Notes: a model not told the origin generated them from the sequence alone. Positions 6,931-16,017 are shown, numbered from the stretch's first letter. The stretch: DNA of 64,000 nt from Chloroflexaceae bacterium (GCA_025057155.1 JANWYD010000019.1:42644-106643), one strand, 5' to 3'. Program-made: numbers and translations.

Positions 6931-9203
6931 GGCTGTTCCTGGACGCTGGCCGGAGACGCCGGTTGCTCCACGGCCACGTCGCTGATCATCACGCTGAGCA
7001 CGCGCGCGTCGCCGCTGGCGCGGTTGATCTGCACGGGAATGAAGGTCGGCGCCTCCAGCCGGAGCGTCAACTGGTCGGCGCCGCTCAGGCTGGCGGGTAC
7101 GGCGATGCGGTAGACGCGCCACTCTCCGCCGCGTACTGGCAGGGTCATGCGCTCCTCGCCAAGCATCAGGCGCAACGGCGTATCGCCGGGCAAACCTCCT
7201 GCCATGCGCAGCCGCAGCACTGCGCCCGCGCTCAGCGCTTCAGGCAGGGGCAGACGAATGATGCCCCGGTTCTGCAACCAGCGGTAGGTGCGCGAGGCGT
7301 CCCCGCCCGCGGGCAGTTGCTCGCCGAAGGAGAAGCCGTCGAGGTAGCCGAAGTCAAGCCCATTGCCCAGGCGCAGGGCAGTGAGCGGCGGGGGACGCAG
7401 CCACTCCATAGCCAGTTTCTGTACATCCTCGCCCGCCCGCACCTCGGCGTCTTCGAAGAAGAGCCGCGCCAGTTCGTGGTTGCCCTGCGCCCGCGCCAGC
7501 GCCCCGCGCACCACGTCGCCGCGATGGGTGTGGCGCGTGCCGAGGGCTTCCCAGCCCTGATCGTAGTCGCCCAGTTCCAGGTAGAGCAGCGCCAGTTCGG
7601 CGCGCCCATCAACGAAGTCCGGGTCGGCAGCGAGCATGCGCTCATAGGCCGCGATCGCGCCGGGGTAATCGCCCTGGCGATAGGCGCGCACCGCCGCGGC
7701 GCGATGCCACTCCCGTTGCGCGCCAGCGGCAATGATCCGCGGGTAATCGCGATAGCTGAAGACCAGGAACAGGAACCCCGCGCAGAGGAGCATGCCCGCC
7801 ACGCCCCACGGGGAGCGCAGGTAGGCCCGGGCCGCGGCCCGCGCCGCCGCCGCATCGCGCCGCCGGAGGGCCAGCCAGTTCCACAACGCCCCCAGCGTCG
7901 CCGCGCCGTAGAGGGCCATGAACAGCCAGATCGGCAGCAGATAGCGCGGCTCGACATGGATGAGCATCACCGTCAGGCAGGAGTAGGCGATCCAGCCCAG
8001 CGCCAGCAGCCGGAAGCCGCCTTCGCGCGGGCGCGCGGCCAGGGCGAACGTGCTCGCCGCGCTGAAGATCAGCCAGAGCAGGTCACCCACGGCGCCGATG
8101 ATCCACACCTCACGCAGCGGGCGGGTGAAGAAGCTGACCTTAACGAAGTAATCCTCGATGAACTGCGCCTTCCAGATGTGCTGGAAATGGGGCCAGAAAT
8201 TGCGTGTGAGCCGCCACGGCTCCTCGTTCAGAATACGGCGGATGTCGGCGCTCACGAAGTCCTGCCGCTCCTCCTGGGGAATGGCGGCCAGAATGGCCTT
8301 GGCCTCGCCTTCGCCCCGGCCAGCGTTCACTGCGTCGCTCATTGCCATCCACAGATTCACCGGCCCCAGGGTGTCAATGATGATCAACCGGTTATAGGTG
8401 ACGTAGTTCCGCGCCGTCCACGGGGCGATGAGCGCCGCGAAGGGCAGCAGAAAGATCGCCGCGGCGACCGCGAAGCGCCGCAGCCAGGACCAGAGCCGCG
8501 CCGCGCCGGATGGGCGCCGGTCGCCGGGCGCCGTCTCCCACAGCAGGAACCCCAGCACAAAGACTGCGGCGTAGAGCGCTGGCGAGCGGGCCAGGGCCGC
8601 CACGGCCAGCGCCGCCCCCGCGCCGGCCAGCCAGGGCCAGCGCCGGCTGTCGCGCCAGCGCACCAGCGCCCAGCAACTCAGCGCCAGGGCGAAGAAGAAG
8701 AGCGGCTCGCTGAGGATCAGCGCCGGCAGTTCCACCAGCGGAAACCAGACCGCCAGCACCGTGGCGAAGATCAGCCCCGCCCGGCGACTGAACAGGCGCC
8801 GGGCCATGTCGTAGCCTACGGGAACGAGAAGCAGCGAGAGCGCCACCTGCACGCCGCGGATTATAGCAATGCCCAGAGGCGGATCCCCCAGGATCATCGC
8901 CGTTTTCAGCATCGCGGCGAAGAAAAACACATGTCCGGGCGGCCGGATGAGCCACGAGTTGTCTACGTATTCTCCGGTGGCGGCCAGACGGAGCGCCCGC
9001 TGGTAGTAATCGCCGTCATCGGCTGCCGAGAAGCGCGGATCGATGTCATTGACGGCGATGAACCAGAGCCGCAATCCCAGTCCCAGCAGCACCAGCGCCG
9101 CCAGGTACAGCGCGGCGGCCGAAACGCGCGGCAGCGCCACTGCGATGCCGCGGGTCGCTCCGCTTGCCTTGCCGCCGGAGGTTGCTGCCTGTGCCGTGTG
9201 CAT
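6927..9203 (-). CDS. Large membrane glycosyltransferase (GT39/ArnT-like) with TPR segment
   Basis: The ~758-residue protein begins with a membrane segment (ALYLAALVLLGLGLRLWFIA) followed by DIDPRFSAADDGDYYQRAL, an acidic loop like the catalytic first loop of GT39/GT83 (PMT/ArnT) enzymes, then about ten more membrane segments. After the membrane part, residues ~515-570 form a TPR-like pair (YRQGDYPGAIAAYERMLAA ... ELALLYLELGDYDQGW), and the C-terminus looks like a beta-rich extracytoplasmic domain. It probably uses a polyprenyl-phosphate sugar from the coupled GT2. The start is uncertain: the ATG at 9203 was chosen, but a GTG at 9269 would add 22 residues. Confidence 0.8.
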   Translation of the reverse strand: MHTAQAATSGGKASGATRGIAVALPRVSAAALYLAALVLLGLGLRLWFIAVNDIDPRFSAADDGDYYQRALRLAATGEYVDNSWLIRPPGHVFFFAAMLKTAMILGDPPLGIAIIRGVQVALSLLLVPVGYDMARRLFSRRAGLIFATVLAVWFPLVELPALILSEPLFFFALALSCWALVRWRDSRRWPWLAGAGAALAVAALARSPALYAAVFVLGFLLWETAPGDRRPSGAARLWSWLRRFAVAAAIFLLPFAALIAPWTARNYVTYNRLIIIDTLGPVNLWMAMSDAVNAGRGEGEAKAILAAIPQEERQDFVSADIRRILNEEPWRLTRNFWPHFQHIWKAQFIEDYFVKVSFFTRPLREVWIIGAVGDLLWLIFSAASTFALAARPREGGFRLLALGWIAYSCLTVMLIHVEPRYLLPIWLFMALYGAATLGALWNWLALRRRDAAAARAAARAYLRSPWGVAGMLLCAGFLFLVFSYRDYPRIIAAGAQREWHRAAAVRAYRQGDYPGAIAAYERMLAADPDFVDGRAELALLYLELGDYDQGWEALGTRHTHRGDVVRGALARAQGNHELARLFFEDAEVRAGEDVQKLAMEWLRPPPLTALRLGNGLDFGYLDGFSFGEQLPAGGDASRTYRWLQNRGIIRLPLPEALSAGAVLRLRMAGGLPGDTPLRLMLGEERMTLPVRGGEWRVYRIAVPASLSGADQLTLRLEAPTFIPVQINRASGDARVLSVMISDVAVEQPASPASVQEQP

Positions 9204-9279
9204 GCCGTTACTTCGAAGTTCCCTGTGGGCCACTGCCTCGGAAAACCACGATTCTCCACATCGCTTCACCTGGCAGCGG

Positions 9280-9380
9280 AATCCCGCTCCTCACCCTCCC
9301 CCGCCGCGCTGCGCTCGGCGCCCCCTCCCTCTCCGCCGCAGGAGGAGAGGGAGGGGGCCGGAGGGGGAGGGTGAGGACCA
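9280..9380. repeat. GC-rich inverted repeat between two glycosyltransferase genes
   Basis: CCTCACCCTCCCCC near 9287 and GGGGGAGGGTGAGG ending near 9376 pair over 14 bp; further pyrimidine/purine tracts inside (CCCCCTCCCTCTCC and GGAGAGGGAGGGGG) form an inner stem. The composition is like the family A repeats, but the AT-rich termini are absent, so it may be a relic or an unrelated terminator-like structure between the genes at 9391 and 9203. Confidence 0.5.
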
Positions 9381-9390
9381 TGCCCCCCCC

Positions 9391-11895
9391 TCACTCTCCC
9401 GCACCCGTGCCCAGACGGTACAACCCGTATCGCCCGCTCATGCTCACCCGCGCCGCGTCCGGCTGCGGCAGCGGCGGCGGGCCGGCCGTTTCGTCCCACA
9501 GCAGGTAGCGCGCCCCTGCGGCGTGTATCGCGATGAGATCCTCCGCGCTGATCCCCGTGTCGGTCCCGACGTGCGGGGGCCAGTCAACCACGCGGTGGGC
9601 GATGGCCGAATACTTGGCCAGCGGCGTTCGGGTTGACACTCGCGCGGCAATCCCTTCGCCGGGGGCGGTTGTCGCCTCAACCATGCGGATCGCCGCGACT
9701 TCCTCCGCCGGTTGTTGCGCCAGGACGTAGCGCGCCCCGCTTTCGTAACCGCCCCATAGTACCACAACCAGCGCCAGGCTCGTGCCGAGCAGCAGGCGTC
9801 CCCCGCGCGCCAGCCGCCACAGGCTCCAGCCCGCCGCGACGGCGTAGATCGGCGCCAGCGGCAGAAAGAAGCGTTGCAGGCTGAACGCTGCGCTGACCAG
9901 GGCGACGTATCCGGCGATGAGGATCAGCAGCGCCGCGGCGATCCTCAGGTCCTGGCCGCTTCGCCGGACCAGCAGCAGCGCCCAGCCCAGCAGACCGGCC
10001 ACGGCGAGCCAGTTGGCCGGCCAGCCGAGCAGGCGCAGTTGCCAGGCGCGCCCAAACTCGCTGGTGTCTTCGGCCCCGCTGCCGGTATAGCCGATCACAT
10101 TGCGCCGCCAGTTCTCGAAGAAGCGCCCCGGATCGCGCAGCACCACTTCGGCCAGGCCAATGTCGTTAGGCGCTTCCTCCCAGCGCCCCCAGTCGGTGTT
10201 GCCGTATACCGCCAGCCAGATGTTCTTGGCCTGCTGATTGTAGAGCGGGTTGCCCGTCCCGATAGTGTTGACAATCAGTTGCGGCAGCATCGTGGCAACC
10301 ATCGCGCCGGCGAAGACCACTGCCAGCCTGCGGGGGCGCGACCGGGCCGCCAGCAGCAGCGCGACGGCGCCCCAGGGCAGCAGGATCAGCCCGGGGTGGC
10401 GCATCAAGAAGGCCAGTCCTCCGCCGAGACCGGCAATGGCGGCCAGCAACAGCGCGGCGTGTCCATCCGACTTGCTCGTTGTCTGGTCGGGTTCAGGGTT
10501 GGCGATGCCAGCCTTACCGTCTCTCCGCGACTCCCCATCTCTACATTTCCACATAACCGGTTCATCCGGCTGGGAAGGCGAGGAGGTCAGGGGCGCATTG
10601 TTAGACGAGTTTGATCCATGCCCGAGCGCGGCCGCCAGGGCCGCCACGCTCAGGGTCACGCAGGCGGCAAAGGGCATGTCACTGCCAACATACAGGCCAT
10701 ACTGCGCCACCAGGCCGTTCAGCGCCAGGGCCAGCAGGGCCAGCAACGCCGGGCCAGGCGGCAGCACGACGCGGGCAAGCCAGTACCCCGCGCCGAGCAG
10801 CGCCGCTCCGCTCAGCGCCGCCAGAAAGCGCCCTGCCAGAAAAGCGTTGCCCTCGAAGAACGGCCGCGCCAGCCAGAGCAACAGCGGGTATCCCAGGTGG
10901 TAGAACCCGTCGGCGCGGAAGATGCTCGCCAGCGTATCGCGTGTGGCAAAGACCCGAAAATCGTTTTCCACCCCGGGTCGGGAGAGGGTAACGTGCTGTC
11001 GGGCCAGGACCAGCGTCGCCGCCGTCCACAGGCCAATCACGGTGACAGGAGCCGCGACGCTGACGAGGCGCGGCCAGCGTTCGGCCAGAGCCGGCCCGTC
11101 GCGCAACGCCAGCAAGCCGCCCAGAGCAAGCACGGCGAGCGGCGGGAGCGCCCGCAGCGGGTAGGGGTAAAGCGGCGGCTGAAGCCGGTAGAGCAGCAGC
11201 CAGGCCAGGCCATAGGCCAGCAAGGCGGCGGGAACGAGCCCCTTCCTCTCCCGTGGCGCGCTGCCATTGGCGCGAAACAGCGCCCAGAGCAGCGCGCCCG
11301 CTATGGCGGCGTAGGCGATCTGGGCAGGATAGGGAGCAATGAAGCCTGGCCCGACACGATAGATGGCCCGGTCAATCAGCACGCCCGCCTCGCGGCCATC
11401 GGCGAGGCGGGTCGTGTCGGCGCGGATCTCGATGAAGAAGTCGGTGGCCTTGAACCAGCCGCCGCGGATGGGAATCTGGCGCTCTTCCCACGCATTGCTG
11501 GCCTGGAAGCGATCAAGTTCCGTAACGCCGTTGAGCAGCACGGTAACATAGGGTGGCGGACCGCTTTCGCGCCAGCCGCGCAAACGCAGGGTGATTGCGC
11601 CAGGCAGTCCGGCCTGGGGGAAGATCAGGGCCGCCGAGGCGCCACTCCAGCGGGCTCCGCCCTCGGCGCCTTCCAGGTAGGGGCGCGGCCCGCCGGGATC
11701 GCCGGGCCGCTCGGCGTCGAAAAAACCCTGGATGTAGGCCGCATCGAACCCCCCGATGTTGACCGCGTGGGTCGCCGGGATCTGCGAAAGCAGGAAGATC
11801 AGCAGCGCGCCAAGCGCGGCCCAGGTCAGGGCCGGAACCAGGCGCGCCGGCGCCCGATCAAGCAACGAGCGCCTGGTCTGAAGAGCGTGTTTCAA
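9391..11895 (-). CDS. Very large membrane glycosyltransferase (GT39/ArnT-like)
   Basis: The 834-residue protein has one N-terminal membrane segment (~20-40), then a beta-rich extracytoplasmic domain of about 160 residues (ITLRLRGWRESGPPPYVTVL, LIDRAIYRVGPGF), then roughly a dozen membrane segments. The first loop after the second set (FRVFATRDTLASIFRADGFYHLGYPLLLW) resembles the substrate loop of polyprenol-phosphate-dependent transferases. A short hydrophilic insert (~445-480) is low in conservation value. It is upstream of the other GT39-like gene on the same strand. The TTG at 11895 is the only start near the beginning of the conserved region, so the start is uncertain. Sugar and acceptor are unknown; protein O-glycosylation or lipid-linked glycan extension both fit. 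Confidence 0.78.
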   Translation of the reverse strand: MKHALQTRRSLLDRAPARLVPALTWAALGALLIFLLSQIPATHAVNIGGFDAAYIQGFFDAERPGDPGGPRPYLEGAEGGARWSGASAALIFPQAGLPGAITLRLRGWRESGPPPYVTVLLNGVTELDRFQASNAWEERQIPIRGGWFKATDFFIEIRADTTRLADGREAGVLIDRAIYRVGPGFIAPYPAQIAYAAIAGALLWALFRANGSAPRERKGLVPAALLAYGLAWLLLYRLQPPLYPYPLRALPPLAVLALGGLLALRDGPALAERWPRLVSVAAPVTVIGLWTAATLVLARQHVTLSRPGVENDFRVFATRDTLASIFRADGFYHLGYPLLLWLARPFFEGNAFLAGRFLAALSGAALLGAGYWLARVVLPPGPALLALLALALNGLVAQYGLYVGSDMPFAACVTLSVAALAAALGHGSNSSNNAPLTSSPSQPDEPVMWKCRDGESRRDGKAGIANPEPDQTTSKSDGHAALLLAAIAGLGGGLAFLMRHPGLILLPWGAVALLLAARSRPRRLAVVFAGAMVATMLPQLIVNTIGTGNPLYNQQAKNIWLAVYGNTDWGRWEEAPNDIGLAEVVLRDPGRFFENWRRNVIGYTGSGAEDTSEFGRAWQLRLLGWPANWLAVAGLLGWALLLVRRSGQDLRIAAALLILIAGYVALVSAAFSLQRFFLPLAPIYAVAAGWSLWRLARGGRLLLGTSLALVVVLWGGYESGARYVLAQQPAEEVAAIRMVEATTAPGEGIAARVSTRTPLAKYSAIAHRVVDWPPHVGTDTGISAEDLIAIHAAGARYLLWDETAGPPPLPQPDAARVSMSGRYGLYRLGTGAGE

Positions 11896-12036
11896 GTGCA
11901 GTTCCAGAGGACCGGTTCAGGCGTCAGTAATCCATCAACCGGTTTTTCTGAAGAAGCCGCTGTAATCCGCCCGTAGATGCGCGGACCCGAACAGACCCCG
12001 CCGTTCTCTGCGTCCTCTGCGGTTAACATCGGAACA

Positions 12037-13170
12037 TCACGGACTGGCAGTAGGCATGGGCGTCGCCTCCGGCTCGCGCACAGGTACGTCGCCGAGTGGC
12101 GGGCTGACCAGAGCCTGGTTGACCCAGCCGGCCCCATCCGGGCTGTTGATCGCCGAGCCAGGGCTGTGCCGGGATCCCAGGCGGATCAGGTACCACTGGC
12201 TATTCGGGCTGCGCCCGATAAAAATGATCTCGTCACCGAAGGTAACGCGCCCGATCGGCTGATTGTTAGTGCCGGGGAAGGGCCGCACATTCGCGTCCTG
12301 GCGCACCGTGCCGGTCAACACATCCGTAGCGATGCTTGCCGTCGTTGGCGCCAGGATTGGTTCTACAGTCGGCGCGGCGCCGACCGGCGCCTGCACGGGC
12401 GCGGCCGTGGGCGCGGCAGAGATAGAGGTTGGCGCCACCGTGGGCAGGGTAAGCTGCGGGATCTGCGTCTGGCCGGGAATAATCCGGCCAAAGCCGGCCA
12501 GTTCGTCGCGCAGGGCGCTGACCACGCTGAACGCCAGCACCAGGGAGAAGATCATCAGCACCGCCACGACCGCAGTTTTGATTAGTTCAAGTCCCTGTCC
12601 CCATACGCTGCGGCGGCGAATCTCGTCGAGGGCGCTGCGGGCCGTGTCGGCCACCGGTTCGCCCCAGCTCGTTCGTCCCTGATCGGTCTGGGCGACCCGT
12701 CGCAACTCCCACAGGGCGCGCACGTCGCCGATCTGGCTCAGGGCGCGAACGGCGCTCCAGCGAACGTTGCTGTTGGGATGGTTCAGAGCCTGGACGAGCG
12801 GGCCAACGGCGCGAGCATCGCCAATCCGGCCGGCGGCCTCGGCGGCGCGGTAGATTGTCAGCCAGGGCTGGTTGGGGGCCATCGCCGCGCCGAGCGCCGG
12901 TATCGCTGGCGCGCCAATAGCGGCCAGTTCATCAACCGCGACGGTATGAAGCGGGTGGCTGGTATCGCCGAGAGCGTGAATAAGCGCGTCAATCTGCTCG
13001 CGCGATGAGCCGCCCCGTCCGCCCCGGGGCGCGCGCTGGCGACTGGTCGTGCTGGACAGTCGCCGGGTGGCCTGAGGCGACGCGCTGTACGCCCCTCCGG
13101 CGGGCGTCTGGCCTGTGGCGCCGGCCGGGGCGCTATTCATCTCAAGCGGTTCCTGTCGCTCGGTCGTCAT
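12037..13170 (-). CDS. HEAT-repeat membrane protein with C-terminal SH3-like domain
   Basis: The product is about 377 residues. Residues ~50-170 contain HEAT-like helical repeats (HPLHTVAVDELAAIGAPAIP, YRAAEAAGRIGDARAVGPLV, NSNVRWSAVRALSQIGDVRA). One membrane segment follows (TAVVAVLMIFSLVLAFSVV), then a Pro/Ala/Thr-rich linker and a C-terminal bacterial SH3-like domain (GTVRQDANVRPFPGTNN ... FIGRSPNSQWYLIRL). This layout suggests a protein-binding domain in the cytoplasm coupled to a cell-wall-binding domain outside. I know no characterised homologue. The ATG at 13170 begins a plausible N-terminus; ATG 13140 is an alternative. Everything upstream in the ORF lies in a repeat element. Confidence 0.75.
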   Translation of the reverse strand: MTTERQEPLEMNSAPAGATGQTPAGGAYSASPQATRRLSSTTSRQRAPRGGRGGSSREQIDALIHALGDTSHPLHTVAVDELAAIGAPAIPALGAAMAPNQPWLTIYRAAEAAGRIGDARAVGPLVQALNHPNSNVRWSAVRALSQIGDVRALWELRRVAQTDQGRTSWGEPVADTARSALDEIRRRSVWGQGLELIKTAVVAVLMIFSLVLAFSVVSALRDELAGFGRIIPGQTQIPQLTLPTVAPTSISAAPTAAPVQAPVGAAPTVEPILAPTTASIATDVLTGTVRQDANVRPFPGTNNQPIGRVTFGDEIIFIGRSPNSQWYLIRLGSRHSPGSAINSPDGAGWVNQALVSPPLGDVPVREPEATPMPTASP

Positions 13171-13210
13171 TGTGTGACCCGTTGATGCGGTTGAAGTTCT
13201 GCGATGGACG

Positions 13211-13360
13211 CTCAGTAGTTTGTAAACAAAGTTTTTCGCTATACCCCCGCCCCCTCCCCAACCCTCCCCCGCTGGGGGAGGGAGCCCGGCGCCTCCCCCC
13301 AACGGGGGGAGGTTGGGAGGGGGCGGAAATGCAAGGAAACTTAGTTTACAGACCGCTCAG
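13211..13360. repeat. MITE-like palindromic element, family A (copy 1)
   Basis: The element has AT-richer ends that pair (GTTTGTAAACAAAGTTT on the left; AAACTTAGTTTACAGAC on the right) around a core of C-rich and G-rich tracts that can fold into nested stems. The right end carries GCGGAAATGCAAGGAAAC, repeated in copy 3 near 18.7 kb and, with changes, copy 4 near 28.3 kb. It lies immediately upstream of the HEAT gene start. Confidence 0.75.
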
Positions 13361-13385
13361 AGCCTTTCCGGACACCTCACTCACC

Positions 13386-13443
13386 GCTGGTTGGAGGAGG
13401 GTGGGGCAACCAGGCTTCCCCACGCCTCTGCCCGGGGAGGAGG
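13386..13443. repeat. Short palindromic repeat, family B (copy 2)
   Basis: GGTTGGAGGAGGGTGGGGCA, CAGGCTTCCCCACGCCTCTG and CCCGGGG match the other family B copies. Together with the adjacent family A element it fills the 319-bp gap between coaBC and the HEAT gene; I see no gene in this gap. Confidence 0.65.
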
Positions 13444-13489
13444 CGGATCGGCGCGCGACTCTCGTACAGAGCCCCTTCGAAACCTTGCC

Positions 13490-14707
13490 TCAGACGTGCG
13501 TCCGGCTGGCCTGCCAGTGGGTGTAGCGTACCACGATCGCGTCAAGCAGGGCCGCCGCCGCCTCGGTCTTCGATTGGCGCGGCAGGGGGGTGACGCCTTC
13601 GCGGTCAACCAGGTACAGGGCGATATCGGGGCGTCCAATGCTAGCCACCGCGTCGTTGGCGACGATCAGATCGAGGCCCTTGCGTTCCAGCTTGCTCCGG
13701 GCATTTGCCAGCAAATCATCAGTCTCGGCGGCGAACCCTACCTTGAACAGGTCGCGTCGCTGGGCAAATCCGGCGACGATGTCAGGGTTGGGCAGAAGTT
13801 CGAGGATCAGCCCCTCATCGCCGCGCTTCTTGATCTTGCTCTCGGCGGCTGCTGCCGGGCGGAAGTCGGCCACGGCGGCATTCATAATCAGCATATGGGC
13901 GTGCTCGCAGGCGGCCTGCACCGCGTCGCGCATCTGTAGCGCCGTTTCAACCTGCACCATGTTGACCGCCGCTGGAGCGGGCAGGGCGGTGGGACCGCTC
14001 ACCAGCGTCACATCGGCCCCCAGGTCGCGCGCGCGGGCGGCCAGGGCATAACCCATCTGCCCCGAGGAGCGGTTTCCGATGAAGCGCACCGGGTCGATCG
14101 GCTCGCGGGTGCCCCCCGCCGTCACCACGACCCGCTGCCCCCGCAGCGGCCCGCTGTGGCGCCCCAGCAGCGCCCGGATCTCCCCTTCGAGCGTGGCCGG
14201 TTCGGGCAGACGTCCTTTGCCCGAAACGTGCTCGGCCATAAGCCCCTCTTCCGGCTCCAGCACGGTGAAGCCCCTGGCGCGGAGGGTGGCGACGTTGGCC
14301 TGGGTCGCGGGATTGGCGTACATCAAAGGGTTCATTGCCGGAGCGATTAACACCGGCCCGGAGGCGGCGAGGATGGTCGTCGTCAGGAGATCATCGGCCA
14401 TGCCCGCAGCGATCCGCGCGATAGTGTGGGCGGTGGCAGGGGCCACGATCACCGCGTCGGCCTGCGCGCCGAGGCTCACATGGCCGATCACCCCGTCTTC
14501 GGGCAGTTCCCACATATCCCTGAGCACCGCTCGCCCGGTGAGGGCCTGGAACGTTGCCGCGCCAACAAAGCGCTCCGCCGCCGCAGTCAGCACCACATCC
14601 ACCTGCGCGCCGGCCAGGGTCAGGTCACGCGCCAGTTGCGCCACCTTGTAGGCCGCGATGCTGCCACAGACCCCCAGGAGCAGTTTCTTTCCACTCAGAA
14701 TATCCAT
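13490..14707 (-). CDS. coaBC: Bifunctional phosphopantothenoylcysteine decarboxylase / phosphopantothenate-cysteine ligase
   Basis: The 405-residue protein carries both halves of CoaBC, which makes 4'-phosphopantetheine for coenzyme A. In the flavin decarboxylase half: GVCGSIAAYKVAQLARDL, the catalytic His76 in GVIGHVSLG, and PAMNPLMYANP (122-132). The flap region reads EHVSGKGRLPEP; the position equivalent to the flap Cys of E. coli Dfp does not appear to be Cys. In the ligase half: GTREPIDPVRFIGNRSSGQM, AAESKIKKRGDEGLILEL and VGFAAETDDLLANARSKL, all typical of CoaB. Length is normal. A family A repeat begins about 4 bp upstream of the ATG, and I see no good Shine-Dalgarno sequence there. 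Confidence 0.96.
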   Translation of the reverse strand: MDILSGKKLLLGVCGSIAAYKVAQLARDLTLAGAQVDVVLTAAAERFVGAATFQALTGRAVLRDMWELPEDGVIGHVSLGAQADAVIVAPATAHTIARIAAGMADDLLTTTILAASGPVLIAPAMNPLMYANPATQANVATLRARGFTVLEPEEGLMAEHVSGKGRLPEPATLEGEIRALLGRHSGPLRGQRVVVTAGGTREPIDPVRFIGNRSSGQMGYALAARARDLGADVTLVSGPTALPAPAAVNMVQVETALQMRDAVQAACEHAHMLIMNAAVADFRPAAAAESKIKKRGDEGLILELLPNPDIVAGFAQRRDLFKVGFAAETDDLLANARSKLERKGLDLIVANDAVASIGRPDIALYLVDREGVTPLPRQSKTEAAAALLDAIVVRYTHWQASRTHV

Positions 14708-14710
14708 CTA

Positions 14711-14866
14711 AGAGCTTATTCGTTTGTGAACGAAGTTTCCTTGCATGTCTGGCCCTCTCCCAGCCTCTCTTCGTTGGGGGGAGGAGCCAGGCGCCCTTTG
14801 CCGCTGAGGGGGGCTGGGAAAGGGATGCGAGTTTAGCGAAAAACTTCGTTCACAACCTGCTTATTT
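14711..14866. repeat. MITE-like palindromic element, family A (copy 2)
   Basis: The ends TTGTGAACGAAGTTT (left) and AAACTTCGTTCACAA (right) are a perfect inverted pair. The core has pyrimidine- and purine-rich tracts that pair. The left end abuts the coaBC start codon region, so the element probably supplies or replaces the coaBC leader. Most of the 302-bp gap to the YihY gene is this element; the rest holds a degenerate family C element and a possible promoter. Confidence 0.75.
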
Positions 14867-14899
14867 GAACGACGTCCCGGGTGACAGCGCCGCGCCGCG

Positions 14900-14932
14900 C
14901 CCAATCCGCGATCCAGAATCGAAAATCGCACA
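14900..14932. repeat. Degenerate AATCC-type element, family C (copy 6)
   Basis: CCAATCCGCGATCCAGAATC followed by GAAAATC resembles the family C consensus but with several changes. It sits about 80 bp downstream of the stop of the minus-strand YihY gene, in line with the 3'-end location of other copies. Confidence 0.4.
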
Positions 14933-14945
14933 GGTCTGTTCCGGC

Positions 14946-14954
14946 ATTGTAGCA
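14946..14954 (-). promoter_or_regulatory. Possible extended -10 promoter for coaBC
   Basis: On the minus strand, TGCTACAAT (TGn plus TACAAT) lies about 240 bp upstream of coaBC, beyond the family A repeat. If used, the whole repeat would be transcribed as a hairpin leader. No clear -35. Confidence 0.35.
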
Positions 14955-15009
14955 TCAGGGTGCAGGAGCGTCAAAGGCGCCCGTCGCCACGGCCACGCCA
15001 TGGGGGTGG

Positions 15010-15882
15010 TCACGCCTGCGCCGCCGCCGGCTTGCCTTCGCGCTGGCTGCCAAACACCCGGCTCCAGGCGTATGACAGTTCGCCGCCGAAGAGCAAGATC
15101 TGCGATGAGATAAAGACCCATAGCAGAAGAGTCATTGCCGCCCCCAGGACGCCGAAGGACGAGAAGTTGACCCGCGCGAAAATAAACTCCGCCAGGCGCT
15201 GGAGTACGGTAAAGGCGATTGCCGCGACCAGAGCCGCCGGCCAGACGTCGCCCCAGCGTGGCAGCGGGCTGGCCAGCACTTTGTAGAGGGTGGCGAAGCC
15301 CGCGGTCAGCAAGGCGATGAACAACGCTATCTGGACTACCTGCACCAGCAGCCTGTTGAGCGGCAGCCAGTCCGTATAGGCCATCAGCAGCGAGATGGCC
15401 AGATTGCCCAGCACGGCGGCGAGGATGAGCGCCGCGATGCCCAGCAGTAGCGCGAACAAGGTCAGGCGGCCCATCACCATCGTTGTGACTGCCGTCTTCA
15501 ACCCGCCGCCATTTGCCCCGGGTTGCACGTTCCAGATCTGTTGCAGGGCCCGGTGCAGCGCGCCCAGCAACCCCGTGGCGGCAAAGAGCAGCGTCACGAC
15601 CCCCAGCAACCCCGTGCCAACCCGGGTTTCGGAAAAGTGCGTCAGGGTCTGGCTGATCAACCCGGCAATCTCGGCCGATCCCACCAGTTGCAGCAGCATC
15701 GTCTGCACGTTCAGTTGCTGCGGATCAACCACGAACCCGACGATGCTGATCACCACCAGCAGCATCGGGAAGATCGAGAAAATTGCGAAGTACGCCAGAG
15801 CTGCGGCCATGTCGCCGACCCGATCACTCTGGTATTTTTCGACGGTCAGGCGGATCAGGCGCACCAGGGGATGATTGTGCAT
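15010..15882 (-). CDS. YihY/BrkB family (UPF0761) membrane protein
   Basis: The 290-residue protein shows the typical UPF0761 opening (VEKYQSDRVGDMAAALAYFA, then IFPMLLVVISIVGFV) and about six membrane segments, with a conserved FLLWVFISSQILLFGGELSYAW-like end (around residues 250-275). The family was once annotated as ribonuclease BN; that assignment is now considered wrong and no activity is established. The ATG at 15882 is followed directly by the family start. It stands alone between coaBC and the divergent ATP-grasp pair. Confidence 0.9.
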   Translation of the reverse strand: MHNHPLVRLIRLTVEKYQSDRVGDMAAALAYFAIFSIFPMLLVVISIVGFVVDPQQLNVQTMLLQLVGSAEIAGLISQTLTHFSETRVGTGLLGVVTLLFAATGLLGALHRALQQIWNVQPGANGGGLKTAVTTMVMGRLTLFALLLGIAALILAAVLGNLAISLLMAYTDWLPLNRLLVQVVQIALFIALLTAGFATLYKVLASPLPRWGDVWPAALVAAIAFTVLQRLAEFIFARVNFSSFGVLGAAMTLLLWVFISSQILLFGGELSYAWSRVFGSQREGKPAAAQA

Positions 15883-16017
15883 GCCCTTCTCTCCTCAGAC
15901 TCCAGATGCGATGTCGCTGCGCGGCCTGTTGCGTATCCGTTCGGAAGAGGCGCGGCCTCCCCGCGTCCTCCGATGTTATGGATGGAACGGCGTCGGGGAA
16001 AACTCCAGACTCCAGGG

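Noticed and set aside
6906..9374. Plus-strand ORF of 822 codons antisense to the GT39-like gene
   Set aside because: The product is low in complexity and rich in Arg, Gln, Pro and Gly, with no recognisable domain; the minus-strand frame encodes a clear membrane enzyme. Long antisense frames are expected at this GC content.
11911..11947. ACCGGTT/AACCGGT inverted repeat followed by TTTTCTG as a plus-strand terminator
   Set aside because: Both flanking genes are on the minus strand, the stem is only 7 bp and the loop is about 19 nt, so chance is likely.
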